DNA from: Saprospiraceae bacterium
GTDB taxonomy: Bacteria > Bacteroidota > Bacteroidia > Chitinophagales > Saprospiraceae
Length of the DNA: 64,000 bases
NCBI GenBank assembly: GCA_016710585.1
Contig: JADJVN010000003.1
Location: 310,001-374,000 of the forward strand
Direction: 5' to 3'
This document shows, piece after piece, positions 1 to 10,002 of the stretch. A program made the translations under genes and the position numbers. The notes under the pieces were generated by a model. The model worked only from the letters and a program-made list of their open reading frames with translations, ran no database searches and was not told the origin of the DNA. How positions within the stretch are numbered: the first letter of the stretch is position 1; each line of letters starts with the position of its first letter.

Positions 1-1564
1 TCAATATAGGTTTAATATAGCTGCCTTTAAAATACCTCTCAATACCCAATTCTGTCGCAACATAAATTGTATCCCTGAAGTATAGAATATCTCTATTTAG
101 ATCAGATGAGGATCCTGAAGTACAGTTATAAATCCTTTTAATTCCACTCCCATTCTTAGTCGTTAAAAATAGTAAATTATTGCTACATGACCAAATATTT
201 GGGTAATTTCCTAAATCAAAATGAGTAACCTCAGGAAAATCTGGTAAATTTGGATCTCGAAATAGAATTTCTCTCTGTTTTTCATCTTGTATTATTGTAA
301 ATCCATTCTGGGTATTTAGCCAATAACTTTCATCATCAGCTTTTTTCAATTGAGTAAAATAATTAAACTCTACTTTATAGATATTTTGTTGGTCAGAATA
401 GTTGAAAAAATGATTTGGTTTTTGAGTTTGAAGATCATAAGAGATAGCTCCAAAATATTGAGCGCTAATTAAGATTTTGTTTTGATCTGTCGCATAAGGG
501 TAAATTTGAGTAGGAATGATAACTTTGGTATTGGGTATTGAAATTCCTTTAAGTGTATAATAACTAATCTGTGAATTGTCTAAGGGGATAATACTTAAAC
601 CTTGTTGTCCTAATACCAAAAATTTTTTCCCAACATATATAGCTGTTATTTTGAAATCAGCAAGTCCTTTTTCATTGTCAATATGCCCTACAAATTCTTT
701 CTTTTTTTTGTCAAATAAGTAAATTCCATTTTCTTCAGAAAAACACCAAACAATGCTATCTCCAGTCATTTGAGGACAAGTTGAAACAGCTTTAAAAACT
801 TCTTCTTTGTATTTATTATTGGTCGTATATCTTTTGATAGAATTATTTTTGAAATTATAAATATTGATACCATCTCGCCAAGAGCCAAATAATATTTCTT
901 CATCACTAAAATCTATCATTGATATTCCACAGACAAAGTTTGTTTTTATAATCTCGTTATTATTACAATTATAAAATGTCGTTGATGTCAAATTTATTCT
1001 TGCATCAGACACGATTACTAAATTATTGCTATGGTGCAACATCGATTGTCCACCTATTCCCATTTCAGTAGAAATAATTTTCCACTCTTTTTTATCTATA
1101 ATATATTTAGCAAAAACTTTTTCATCGGATAGATAAATTGAATGCTCTGCGCGATGATATAAGATCTGTCTTGTACCAGAATACCAAGAATAATAAGGCG
1201 AAGAAATCTTTACAAATTTGTTTATTGACTTGTCTAAAAGGTACATTCCATTTTTCCCAACTGAATAAATATTTCCAGAGCTGTCACATATGATATTGTG
1301 AAAAGGTCCAGAACCCATAAGTTTGTCATTATTTTCTGAATATTCTTCTGTAACATTTAGAGCAATGCGGTAAATTGCTTCTTCTCCTGCCACCCAAACA
1401 AATTTGCAACTATCCTCACATATTGCATTAATTCTACCCGGATGAAAAGAATGAGATAGTGGTATAAATTTTCCTTGAAGAGAATTTATTAAAGGAGTAC
1501 TATTGCAAAAATTACATAATGCGATAAAAATTAGAAGTAGGATTGCTTTTATAATAAGTTTCAA
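1..1564 (-). CDS. Two-component-type beta-propeller sensor, N-terminal part (runs off left edge)
   Basis: An open frame of about 521 codons reads leftward off the window, so the protein is incomplete. I place the start at a TTG at 1564: an in-frame TGA lies at 1571-1573 and the first residues after the TTG (KLIIKAILLLIFIALC) form a good signal or lipoprotein-type peptide. The rest is a chain of short blades with motifs such as 'NAICEDSCKFVWVAGEE', 'NIICDSSGNIYSVGKNG' and 'GLSIIPLDNSQISYYT', which resemble two-component-regulator propeller repeats. In this family the propeller sits in the periplasm and is usually followed by a membrane helix and a LytS-type histidine kinase; that part is outside the window, so the kinase is inferred. 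The gene lies 82 bases downstream of a LytTR response regulator on the same strand, fitting a sensor/regulator pair. Confidence 0.75.
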   Translation of the reverse strand, partial: MKLIIKAILLLIFIALCNFCNSTPLINSLQGKFIPLSHSFHPGRINAICEDSCKFVWVAGEEAIYRIALNVTEEYSENNDKLMGSGPFHNIICDSSGNIYSVGKNGMYLLDKSINKFVKISSPYYSWYSGTRQILYHRAEHSIYLSDEKVFAKYIIDKKEWKIISTEMGIGGQSMLHHSNNLVIVSDARINLTSTTFYNCNNNEIIKTNFVCGISMIDFSDEEILFGSWRDGINIYNFKNNSIKRYTTNNKYKEEVFKAVSTCPQMTGDSIVWCFSEENGIYLFDKKKKEFVGHIDNEKGLADFKITAIYVGKKFLVLGQQGLSIIPLDNSQISYYTLKGISIPNTKVIIPTQIYPYATDQNKILISAQYFGAISYDLQTQKPNHFFNYSDQQNIYKVEFNYFTQLKKADDESYWLNTQNGFTIIQDEKQREILFRDPNLPDFPEVTHFDLGNYPNIWSCSNNLLFLTTKNGSGIKRIYNCTSGSSSDLNRDILYFRDTIYVATELGIERYFKGSYIKPIL

Positions 1565-1646
1565 TTTTTGTCAAAGTTTTCTACTTTTAAGCAATTATTC
1601 ATTATAAATTTATATTAGGTGGTTTTCAATTTATTTAAGGTAGCAA

Positions 1647-2411
1647 TTATTTTATTCCTGTTCGTTCCAAAAACTCATCTTTCCTTCTTCTTGCAACTTC
1701 AATTTCAGCGCCATCTTTGAGCACAGCAGTGCCTCCATCTCCTTTTATATAGCGCTCTAAATAATTAATATTTATAATATTTGATTTATGTATTCTAAGA
1801 AATTGAGGATAGTGTTCTAGATGATGCTCCAGATCACTTAAGTTTTTTGAAGCGGTTATTTTCTTTTTATCAAGTAACAAGATAGTACTATAACTTCCCG
1901 AAGCTTCTATACGGATGATATCATTAATAGGAATCAACAAGACCCCTTCAGAGGTTGATATTTTAAGCTTTTGATTTAATGTATTATTTCCCTTGAGTAG
2001 TTTTACTAAGGATTCAACATCAATTTCAGCACTTTCTTTTTTCAGTTTTTTTCTTTTTTCAATTAGTCTCTCAATGCACATTTTCAAATCCTCTTCATCA
2101 ATGGGTTTGACTAAGTAGTCAAACGCTGACTTTCGTATAGCTTCAATAGCATATTCTCGATGAGCTGTAGCGAAGATGATGTCTGATTCAGCATATTCAA
2201 GTTTTTCTAAAAATTCTAGACCCGTAAGATGCGGCATATCTACATCAATAAATAATAGGTCAGGTCTTAACTCTGGAATAATCTTCAAGGCCTCTAAAGG
2301 GTTGTCAGAAGTCCCGATTACTTCAACCTCCTCGGGAAAATTTCTGCTTAATTTATGCTTTAACAAAGTTATAGCGCTCTGCTCATCATCTAATATAAAA
2401 ACTCTAAACAT
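1647..2411 (-). CDS. LytTR-family response regulator
   Basis: A cytoplasmic DNA-binding response regulator of 254 residues. Residues 1-120 are a receiver domain with the acidic pocket 'ILDDEQ' (Asp8/Asp9), the phospho-acceptor Asp56 in 'FIDVDMP', Thr in 'IIFATAH' and the conserved Lys in 'FDYLVKPI'. A charged linker follows, then a C-terminal LytTR DNA-binding domain (about 150-250) with 'IIRIEASGSYSTILL' and 'FLRIHKSNIININYLERY'. I chose the ATG at 2411 because the receiver fold starts at 'MFRVFILDDE'; an ATG at 2426 would add five residues. It is upstream of, and on the same strand as, the propeller sensor at 1-1564, its probable partner kinase. It diverges from the surface-protein cluster that starts at 2605, so control of that cluster is possible but unproven. 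Confidence 0.9.
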   Translation of the reverse strand: MFRVFILDDEQSAITLLKHKLSRNFPEEVEVIGTSDNPLEALKIIPELRPDLLFIDVDMPHLTGLEFLEKLEYAESDIIFATAHREYAIEAIRKSAFDYLVKPIDEEDLKMCIERLIEKRKKLKKESAEIDVESLVKLLKGNNTLNQKLKISTSEGVLLIPINDIIRIEASGSYSTILLLDKKKITASKNLSDLEHHLEHYPQFLRIHKSNIININYLERYIKGDGGTAVLKDGAEIEVARRRKDEFLERTGIK

Positions 2412-2604
2412 ATACAAAGATATCAATAAGATTTGAATATTCCACCGTTGGTAAATTCAAAATCTCCATAGGTAAATTCATGATCAAAAGCCATTTTCGA
2501 GAGCCTAATTTTACAATTATCAAAACGATAAAAGATAAAAGTAAATGGACTTTTTCAAATATCGTGGATAAAAACCCATTAAAATAAATTTAATAAAATT
2601 ATAT

Positions 2605-3093
2605 ATGAAAAAATTCTTAATCCTTTCATCATTATATTTCTGTATGACAATGTTTGTCTACGCACAGGAATGCATCATGTCCCAATCACAAATTGTATAT
2701 AATTATCATACAGGGACGTCTGGTGCTTTGCATTTTCAGTCATCGATTGGTGCCTATGGATTAGTTGGCGATTGTAATTCTTTAGACTATACCTCCATTT
2801 TTTCAAGTCCTTTAATAACAACTGGGGTAAAGAAGGTACAAGATATCTTAACTATAAACTTATACCCCAATCCGGTGCAAAATCAATTAATATTAGAATG
2901 GAGATCACTAGCATTTGAGATAAATTTTGAACTCCTAAATGTCAATGGTGAAATCTTGCAAAAGGGAATAATACCTGCTTTTGAATTCAAAAAATATTTT
3001 GACACATCTGATTTTCCAGCTGGTGTATATATCCTAAAAGCGATGGGAAATTCAACATTATTATTTACAAAAAAATTCACAAAAATTCAATAA
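2605..3093 (+). CDS. Small secreted protein with T9SS type A sorting domain
   Basis: A 162-residue protein with a signal peptide ending in 'MFVYAQ' and a C-terminal T9SS type A sorting domain (about 85-162; 'INLYPNPVQNQLIL', 'GVYILKA', 'KKFTKIQ'). The short middle region (about 23-80) has two cysteines and resembles the brief N-terminal segment of Bacteroidota proteins that are almost all sorting domain. T9SS substrates of this type are exported across the outer membrane and usually anchored or released after removal of the C-terminal domain. It is the first plus-strand gene of the cluster and lies 24 bases before the collagen-like gene, so the two may be co-transcribed. No enzymatic motif is visible. 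Confidence 0.85.
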   Translation: MKKFLILSSLYFCMTMFVYAQECIMSQSQIVYNYHTGTSGALHFQSSIGAYGLVGDCNSLDYTSIFSSPLITTGVKKVQDILTINLYPNPVQNQLILEWRSLAFEINFELLNVNGEILQKGIIPAFEFKKYFDTSDFPAGVYILKAMGNSTLLFTKKFTKIQ

Positions 3094-3117
3094 AAAAATT
3101 CTTTAAATAACTTCATC

Positions 3118-5036
3118 ATGAAAAAAATAATTATTTTATTAACAGTAGTCTGTTTAATGACAGAGCTAATAGCGCAGAATGGATTTACTTACCAATCTAT
3201 TGTTAGAAATTCAAATGGAACTCCAGCTGCAAATACTCAGGTAATCATGCAATTTAAGATATTATCTGGAAGCAATTCTGGCCCGATCTTATATCAAGAA
3301 AAACATACAGCAACGACTGATGCTTATGGATGGATTAATCTATTAATCGGTTCAGGAATTGCTGTAAGTGGAAATATTGATTTGATAAATTGGCATGACA
3401 ATGCCTATTTTCTTCGTGCTGAATGTTTAGATGGATCTGAATATAGAGAGATTGCAACAAGTAGAGTAAATGCAGCCCCTTTTATTGGAGCAAAAGGTGA
3501 TAAAGGCGCTCAAGGTGATAAAGGAATTCAAGGTATACAGGGAGCGCAAGGGGTTCAGGGTGCTCAAGGCGCTCAAGGAGTTCAGGGAGAAAAAGGTGAT
3601 AAGGGAGATAAAGGAGATGCTGGAACAGGCGTTAAAATCGTTGGATCTCTTGCAGACCCATCAGCATTACCGAATCCATACAGCGGTCAAATAGGAGATG
3701 TATACATTATTCAAAGTAATGGTCATGGCTATATGTGGACTGGAAGTTCATGGCTTGATGTTGGAGAAATCCGAGGACCAAAAGGAGATAAAGGGGACAC
3801 AGGTAACACTGGTAGTCAAGGCATACAAGGTATTCAAGGCATACAAGGGCAAAAGGCGATAAAGGAGATATAGGATTACAAGGATTAAAAGGGGATACTG
3901 GAGCACAAGGTATTAAAGGGGACAAAGGAGATAAAGGAGATAAGGTGACAAAGGTGACACTGGACCAGCAGGGACATATATAGCTGGAGCTGGCATCTTC
4001 ATATCTTCAAATGTAATTTCAAATACAGGGGATACCAATGCAGGTGATGATATCACAACAAGTACAATAGCTGGAGGAGACCTTGATGGAACTTTTTCCA
4101 ATCTTCAACTAAAGCCAGAATCTGTGGGAGAAGCTGAGATCAAAGATGAATCAATCAGTATAGTTGATTTAAGTGATATGGGCGCAGCAGCTGGTCAAAT
4201 TTTGAAATATTCAGGAACAAAATGGATCCCAGCTAAAGATGAAACAGGAGGGCTTGTTTTGCCTTTTGCTTCTAATTATGGAGGCGCAAATCCTGTTGCA
4301 TTTAGTATTAATTCTATCAATAATACAACACCGATAGAAGTAAGTCAAGGAGCGTTAGTTTCAACAGTTCCTGCTTTTAGAGCTACTTCACTTGGAGAAA
4401 AGGGAATTGAAGTTGAAGGAAGTTCAAATACACCAACCAATGTAACAGCTAGGATTTTTAATAAAAATCAACAAAATATTGGTACGATTTTGCAATTGGA
4501 AAATGAAGGAGAAGGTTTGGCATTAAACGCACGTTCAAGTTTAGGTTCTGCGGCAAAGATTGAAGGAAATGTAAATAAATTAGGAAGTGTCTTGGAAGTA
4601 TCTAATTTAGGGATAGGAAAAGTAATCCAAGTAACGAATGGCAATCCTGCTACTGTTGAAAATACTATGGAAATAAGATCAGCAACTAATTCTTCAATCC
4701 TCAAATTAGAATCCACTAGGAATGCCAATCAATCTGCAGCCACAGCCTTAGAATTAAAAAAATGGATATTTAAGAGTAGACCAATCTAGTGATGTTAAAA
4801 CTGCATTTAAACATACAACAAATGCGAATAATGTTACTGGAAATGCTACAGTTCTATATTACCCAAGTGCTGGAATAAATGATATTTTAATTGTAACAAA
4901 AGGCCTGCCTTACATCAATAAAAATTATTTAGTATGGTATGACTCTGTAACTCAACGATGGAAAATCGCACTAGAAGATACATCAATGAATATGCCAATT
5001 GGTGTGACATTTAATGTACTGATCATAAAGCCTTAA
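3118..5036 (+). pseudogene. Collagen-like (Gly-X-Y) secreted surface protein, three frameshifts
   Basis: The reading frame is continuous only if three breaks are repaired. A base is missing near 3851 (A run in the Gly-X-Y region), another is missing near 3943, and an A is extra in the A7 run near 4757-4763. Intact segments are 3118-3873 and 4124-4789; the last stretch ends at the TAA at 5034-5036. The signal peptide ends at 'LIAQ'. It is followed by a domain starting 'NGFTYQSIVRNSNGTPAAN', typical of Bacteroidota secreted proteins, then two blocks of Gly-X-Y triplets rich in GDK and GIQ/GAQ separated by a globular insert ('DPSALPNPYSGQIGDVYII'). The C-terminal part is beta-rich without obvious catalytic motifs. 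The triplets suggest a triple-helical stalk displaying the C-terminal head. The breaks fall in homopolymers and look more like sequence errors than decay. Confidence 0.8.
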
Positions 5037-5146
5037 TCCCGGTAAATTAGAAATAAAACCACACATAAAGTAGAAATCACCATTGGTAAAATGGCAACAA
5101 AAGAGAAGTACGATTTCAATAATTTTGAATCAAGAAAAAAAATAAA

Positions 5147-5560
5147 ATGAAAAATTTAATCGCACTTCTCTTACTTTTTACTTTGGCTTGCACAGAGATT
5201 ACAGAGGTCATAGATCATCCGTTTTCTATGAATGTCGATGGTAAAAAATGGACAGGGGTCGTAGCAAAAAATGAAGTGGATTCACTGAATCGTGCTACAT
5301 TAAGTTGTCTTGGAACCAATGGAGAAATCTTTGGATTTGTAATTCCTAAATATAATGGAAAGAATCAATATTCCACAATGCAAGATTCATTGACATTGGC
5401 TACATTGATAAAAACAGATAGCACCACATATATTGGAAAAATACAAATTGATGTAACAAGTGAAACAGTTGTATCATCGCAAAAGAAAATTCATGGAGTA
5501 TTTCAAGCTAATCTTTATTCAATAAGTGATAGCTTAATTATTACAGAAGGAAAATTTTAA
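5147..5560 (+). CDS. Small lipoprotein, DUF6252-like
   Basis: A 137-residue lipoprotein. The signal peptide 'KNLIALLLLFTLAC' ends with a lipobox cysteine at about residue 15. The mature part opens with 'FSMNVDGKKWTG' and closes with 'ISDSLIITEGKF', the same opening ('ITFKYNGQTWF') and closing ('DKMQITEGTF') seen in the lipoprotein at 20424-20866. This matches the small beta-sandwich DUF6252-type lipoproteins common in Bacteroidota, whose function is not known to me. It lies between the collagen-like gene and the FN3-like secreted protein, on the same strand. Confidence 0.75.
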   Translation: MKNLIALLLLFTLACTEITEVIDHPFSMNVDGKKWTGVVAKNEVDSLNRATLSCLGTNGEIFGFVIPKYNGKNQYSTMQDSLTLATLIKTDSTTYIGKIQIDVTSETVVSSQKKIHGVFQANLYSISDSLIITEGKF

Positions 5561-5612
5561 GTAAATAAAATGGTTTGTAAAGTTTGTTTATAGTGTATAA
5601 GGGTTTTTTTAA

Positions 5613-5646
5613 GGAGCATTTAGTTTTCCAAAAATTTAAGTGCTCC
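5613..5646 (+). terminator. Hairpin after lipoprotein gene, possible terminator
   Basis: The ten-base arms 5613-5622 and 5637-5646 (GGAGCATTTA / TAAGTGCTCC) pair fully with one G-U, around a 14-base loop. The run after it is only a short T4, so termination may be weak. It lies between the lipoprotein stop (5560) and the next start (5730). Confidence 0.45.
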
Positions 5647-5729
5647 GAATTTTAAAAAAATGTACAAATAAAAAAATGAAATGTTTGTAATTTTTTAATC
5701 AAACATAATCTGTCAAAATAATCTGACCA

Positions 5730-6876
5730 ATGAAAAATTTAATTTTTTATTTAAGCTATTTGTGTTTTTGTATTCCAATTTTGGACAATATCAAATTACA
5801 GTAGTTCGACCACAGGAACTTTCACTTAGGTCTATTCATATATGGAATTGTATCATTAATAATGAGCAAAAAATTCCCATACTATGTTATCTGCATGGAA
5901 CCGTAACAGAAGCAAAAGATGGGAAACTAGGTGAAGCGAGGTCTGCAGATTTTTTGTTAAATACGGGGATAACTCAATTTAATAGCACTAATTATGATGC
6001 ATTGCGTCCAGAACAAGTCATACAGTCAAATAAAAAATATGAAGAACATGTCATCAGAACCAATAGTTTGCCCAATGGCAACTATACGGTTTGTTTAACA
6101 TTAATCGAAACGCAAACTAAAAAACAATTAGCTAATAATTGTTTGAAGATTGTAATAAATAATGTCACGCCACCAACATTACTTTCACCAGCAAATGGAA
6201 GTAAAATCTGTGAGCCAAGCCCAGTGTTTTTGTGGAATCCGTTCAGAGGTTCTATCGAGTCCAACTTGACGTATAGACTACATATCGTAGAAGTCCTAAC
6301 AAATCAAAAACCAATTACCGCGATTAAAACGAATCCTTGCTTTTCTGTACATCAGGAATAACAGAACCTCTTTATCAATACAGCATGACAGGTGTACCAT
6401 TTAGAAATAATCAAACTTACGCATGGTATATCGGAGTGCAAGGTCAGAAAAAAGAAATCGCAGTATCACCAGTGTGGTCATTTACATGGAATGAATGCAA
6501 TGGTGTTAGCGAAGAAGGTGTGGAGGAGGAAGAGGAAGGAACGCTAGTGGAAACTTCAAATGATAAAAAGAAAGGGCTAAATTATTTTTTTGTTTCTGCT
6601 TTTAATAATCAATCAGATAATATTTCAATAGATTCAAAACAGCTCAATTTTTATATAGATAATAAATTTAATTCAGAAAAAATGGAATACTCAATTTCTA
6701 ATGGAAAAACGAGTTTATTTAAACAGGTAAGCGATATAAATCAAGGGTTCAATTATTTTACGATTCCATTACACACAATCAAGCTTACTCCAGAGAAAAA
6801 ATATAAACTTAGAATTCTCTTTGATAATGCAGAAGAATTATATCTAAACTTCAAATTAAATAATCCATCAAAATAA
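5730..6876 (+). pseudogene. Secreted FN3-like protein of the RHS-flanking cluster, two frameshifts
   Basis: The true start is probably the ATG at 5730. Adding one T to the T5 run near 5768 joins 'MKNLIFYLSYLCF' to 'LYSNFGQYQITVVRP', giving a proper signal peptide. A second break near 6333-6340 joins segment 5762-6361 to segment 6337-6876. The repaired protein is about 380 residues. Its N-terminal domain contains 'SLPNGNYTVCLTLIE' and 'LANNC', closely matching 'NFPKGNYTLCTRLIE' and 'LANPC' in the barrel protein at 22694. A fibronectin-III-like middle follows ('PPTLLSPANGSKI', 'QTYAWYIGVQGQKKE', 'PVWSFTW'), then a Glu-rich linker and a C-terminal beta-rich domain. It ends six bases before RHS gene A. 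I do not recognise a named family; an adaptor or secreted accessory role is inference. Confidence 0.7.
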
Positions 6877-6881
6877 TTGCA

Positions 6882-7337
6882 ATGAAAATTAATAATAGAA
6901 ATAAAAGGATATTTTCAGTTTTTCTTTTAATTATTTTAAATCTTAATCTTTGTGAATCTGCGGCATTGATTTTAATTGGTATTGAAAATCACAATACAAA
7001 TTTTATTATAATAAAAGATCATTGTGAAGAAGATTTAATTAAGGATGATTGTATTCCAGAGGAATTTATACCAATTAAAACAAAGAATAATTCAAAGAAA
7101 TCTGTAAAATCGATAAAAGTAAAAACTGATAAACTTGATCATGGTGGGCCAAGTATGCCCGAAGCCTCATCTTTTACTTCCCCTAATTCAAATAATCTTG
7201 TCAATCTAGCTACTGGCGATTTTAATTACAGTATTCCATTATTAGATGTTGGTGGATATCCACTTGCGATTAATTATAATTCAAATGTTGGAGTTAATGA
7301 TGAAGCTTCTTGGGGGTGGGACTTGGATGGTCATTGA
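6882..7337 (+). CDS. RHS gene A segment 1: signal region and RHS-like opening
   Basis: Contains the N-terminal hydrophobic segment and 'NLVNLATGDFNYSIPLLDV', the opening of RHS-like shells. The frame is lost near 7308-7318 in 'tgggggtggga'; the alternative frame continues 'GVGLGWSLNAGSVNR', so the apparent stop is a frameshift product. Confidence 0.7.
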   Translation: MKINNRNKRIFSVFLLIILNLNLCESAALILIGIENHNTNFIIIKDHCEEDLIKDDCIPEEFIPIKTKNNSKKSVKSIKVKTDKLDHGGPSMPEASSFTSPNSNNLVNLATGDFNYSIPLLDVGGYPLAINYNSNVGVNDEASWGWDLDGH

Positions 7338-7684
7338 ATGCTGGTTCAGTAAATCGCACAGTGAGAGGTTTACCAGATGATTTTAAAGCAGTTGATATAT
7401 CAAAAGAAGCAAAGATAAAAGAAAAGAAAACTATTGGAATAGGCATAGGGTTTGGAGTCCAAATTAGTGGAATTAGCATTGGTAAAGGCGGAAAAGCTGG
7501 TATTGGATTAAGTTTAGGTCAGGAATTAGAGTATGATAACTATGAAGGTTTTAGTACAACATTAGGTATTGGAGGCAATGCAAGATTTGGTGGTTCAAAT
7601 TTTGGTGGAGGCATAGGTTTAGATCTAAGCTTAAGTTCAAGTAAAGGGGCTACATTCAGTCCAAGTTTAAGTCCTTTCAGGTAA
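7310..7684 (+). CDS. RHS gene A segment 2: Gly-rich region
   Basis: Continues 'VGLGWSLNAGSVNRTVRG' into a Gly/Ser-rich stretch ('GIGIGFGVQISGISIGKGG', 'GGSNFGGGIGLDLSLSS'), typical of this family near the N-terminus. A break near 7678 and another near 7721 (T5 run) link it, through 'GNFSTASTQTSVGGF', to the segment starting at 7730. Confidence 0.65.
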   Translation: MGVGLGWSLNAGSVNRTVRGLPDDFKAVDISKEAKIKEKKTIGIGIGFGVQISGISIGKGGKAGIGLSLGQELEYDNYEGFSTTLGIGGNARFGGSNFGGGIGLDLSLSSSKGATFSPSLSPFR

Positions 7685-7729
7685 TTTTAGTACTGCAAGT
7701 ACACAAACTTCAGTTGGAGGTTTTTAGGA

Positions 7730-8785
7730 ATGACATTGGATAGTAGAGAAGGTTTTAAGTCATTAAATTTTGGGATTAATTCTAATTCAAGCATAACTGG
7801 AAGGACTGGACATGGTGAATCAGAGCGAGAAACAGATCATGAATTACCTGGTATGAGTTCAAATTTTAGATACAGCTTTGCAGCGCCAACAGCATCTCCT
7901 CCGTTTGAAATACCAATGACAAATGTTTCCATAAGTACTAAAGGAACATTAGGAGGAGAAATAAAACCTGTGCATTTGCATGGTGAAGTGGAACACAATT
8001 TACATCTACAATTGGTTACCAAGAAATTTAAAAAGAAATCCTTTGGATATTTATATAGTCAGTTTGGAGGTGAAGATGCATTGCATGATTTCAATAGAGC
8101 AAATGAAGGTGTATATTTTAGAGAAACACCGACATTGCCAATTACTGCTTATACTTTTGATTTATATAATGTAAGTGCACATGGATTAGATGCATCATTT
8201 AGACCAAAAAGAAATGATGTTGGAACATTACATCAAGCAAAGCAAGTCAATAAAAGTATAACTGGTGAAACCGCAGCGGAAGTAGGGTTTGGAGACCTAG
8301 TTCATATTGGAACTGATATAATTTATCAAGAAGGAAGTGATGTAAATCAAAAATGGGCCAATGGGAATCCGCTAGCTCAAGTTTTTCAATTTTCAGATTC
8401 AATGTCCAACCCAGCATATGAACCTGTTTATTTTCAAAATACTGGGGAATTAACGCCTATGGAAGATGAAGCTATTTTTAATAAATTAGGTGGCTTCGAT
8501 GCTGTGAGACCACAACTGGAAAGAGATAATGATCTCTCTACTGCCAATACCACAGATGTTCTTTCTAATGGACAAGAATTGCAACAAAAGGAAGACGTTA
8601 CTTTTACAGAAAGACGGACAAGAAATAAGATGATGAGTTATCGCACTAGAGCAGAAGTGAGACATGCAGGAGAATCCTTGGAAGCACACTACTTGAATGC
8701 AACGAGAACTGGTCATTATGCAGACCCAATATTGGAAGGAATAACAACAAGTGATGATCTTATACAAGATATTAAAGTAAACTGA
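7730..8785 (+). CDS. RHS gene A segment 3
   Basis: This 351-codon piece holds the family motifs 'ALHDFNRANEGVYF', 'PTLPITAYTFDLYNVSAHG' and 'LDASFRPKR'. Its end is broken near 8780; the expected continuation 'TDEGG' is readable in another frame at 8783-8800. Confidence 0.7.
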   Translation: MTLDSREGFKSLNFGINSNSSITGRTGHGESERETDHELPGMSSNFRYSFAAPTASPPFEIPMTNVSISTKGTLGGEIKPVHLHGEVEHNLHLQLVTKKFKKKSFGYLYSQFGGEDALHDFNRANEGVYFRETPTLPITAYTFDLYNVSAHGLDASFRPKRNDVGTLHQAKQVNKSITGETAAEVGFGDLVHIGTDIIYQEGSDVNQKWANGNPLAQVFQFSDSMSNPAYEPVYFQNTGELTPMEDEAIFNKLGGFDAVRPQLERDNDLSTANTTDVLSNGQELQQKEDVTFTERRTRNKMMSYRTRAEVRHAGESLEAHYLNATRTGHYADPILEGITTSDDLIQDIKVN

Positions 8786-10002
8786 TGAAGGTGGACTTCC
8801 AATATCACTTTGGTTTACCAGCCTATAATAATTTTATACAAGAAATGAGCTTCATGGTAGATGATGAAACAACCTCTGTAGAAGAAGATGATAATGGAAA
8901 TGTAAGATATAATTTAATAGATGCAAGTATAGAAAATACCAAAGGTGAAAATAATTATTTCTTAAAAACAACAACACCAAAACATGCTTATGCTTGGTAT
9001 ATCACTAAAATTCTTAGTTCTGATTATGTTGATGTCTCAAATAATGGACCAACTCAAGATGATCTTGGGAGTTTTACATCTTTTCAATATAAAAAAGTGC
9101 ATTCAAATTATTTATGGAGAAACCCACAACAGGATTCAGTTGCAAATTTTCAGGAGGGAGAACTCCACACAAAACGTGATAACTCAGCTTCAATTATTTT
9201 TGGCGCAAAAGAGGTTTATTATCTTGATAAAATTCAAACACGAAATTATGTTGCAGAATTTTTTACGAGCCCAAGAAAAGATGGTCTAGGAACAAAAGGA
9301 ATTCATGGTGGTACAAATCCCTATGCAGATCTACATAAATTAGATAGTATAAAATTGTTTGCAGCCTTTTCTGATAATACAACAGGTCTGATTCCAATTA
9401 AAACAATCTATTTGAACTATGATTATTCGCTTTGCAAAAACAATCCCACTACAATCAATAGAGAAAATCCAATAGAAAACGGAAAATTAACACTAAAGTC
9501 TATATCTTTTTCTTATGGAAATTCTAACAAAGCAAAAGAAAGCCCTTTTGTTTTTGCCTATACTAATAATCCAGAGTATCATCAGAAAAAAGTAGATCGA
9601 TGGGGAAATTATACTAGGATTAAACATGACAACACACCTTATGTAAATCAAGATGCAATGCAACAAAATGAAGACGCATCAGCATGGTTATTAGACAGTA
9701 TTAAAACGCCTCAAAATGCAGCGATGAAAGTTTACTATGAGTCTGATGATTACGCCCACGTACAAAATCAAAAATCAATGGTCATGTATAAAATAGCGGG
9801 TGTCATGTGTAGTAATCTAGATAGAGAAATTGATACTAGACAATTATGTAATTGCATTGCAGGTGCAGACAAAAAACCTGCAAAATATCTTGTAATTAAT
9901 ATTCCTCGTCAAGCTTCAATTAGATTGACTACAAATGAGGATGTGTTTGAACTTTTAAAGATATTGATGAATTATATTTTAAAGCTGAAATTGAGATTAT
10001 GA
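8785..10002 (+). CDS. RHS gene A segment 4
   Basis: A 405-codon piece that begins in family sequence ('FQYHFGLPAYNNFIQEM') and includes 'KTTTPKHAYAWYITKILSS', 'KVDRWGNYTRIK' and 'ASAWLLDSIKTPQNAAMKV'. After about 9960 the frame is lost, and 9960-10340 is readable only in pieces. Confidence 0.7.
   Translation: MKVDFQYHFGLPAYNNFIQEMSFMVDDETTSVEEDDNGNVRYNLIDASIENTKGENNYFLKTTTPKHAYAWYITKILSSDYVDVSNNGPTQDDLGSFTSFQYKKVHSNYLWRNPQQDSVANFQEGELHTKRDNSASIIFGAKEVYYLDKIQTRNYVAEFFTSPRKDGLGTKGIHGGTNPYADLHKLDSIKLFAAFSDNTTGLIPIKTIYLNYDYSLCKNNPTTINRENPIENGKLTLKSISFSYGNSNKAKESPFVFAYTNNPEYHQKKVDRWGNYTRIKHDNTPYVNQDAMQQNEDASAWLLDSIKTPQNAAMKVYYESDDYAHVQNQKSMVMYKIAGVMCSNLDREIDTRQLCNCIAGADKKPAKYLVINIPRQASIRLTTNEDVFELLKILMNYILKLKLRL

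Noticed and set aside
2176..2436. Plus-strand open frame opposite the response regulator
   Set aside because: It lies fully antisense to a well-supported receiver domain and has no family features.
3470..3694. Second frame through the Gly-X-Y repeats
   Set aside because: The repeats keep other frames open; the frame gives Lys/Leu-rich text without a start context, while the collagen frame is clear.
7837..8022. Minus-strand Cys-containing small frame inside RHS gene A
   Set aside because: It is antisense to conserved RHS-family motifs with no signal or homology.
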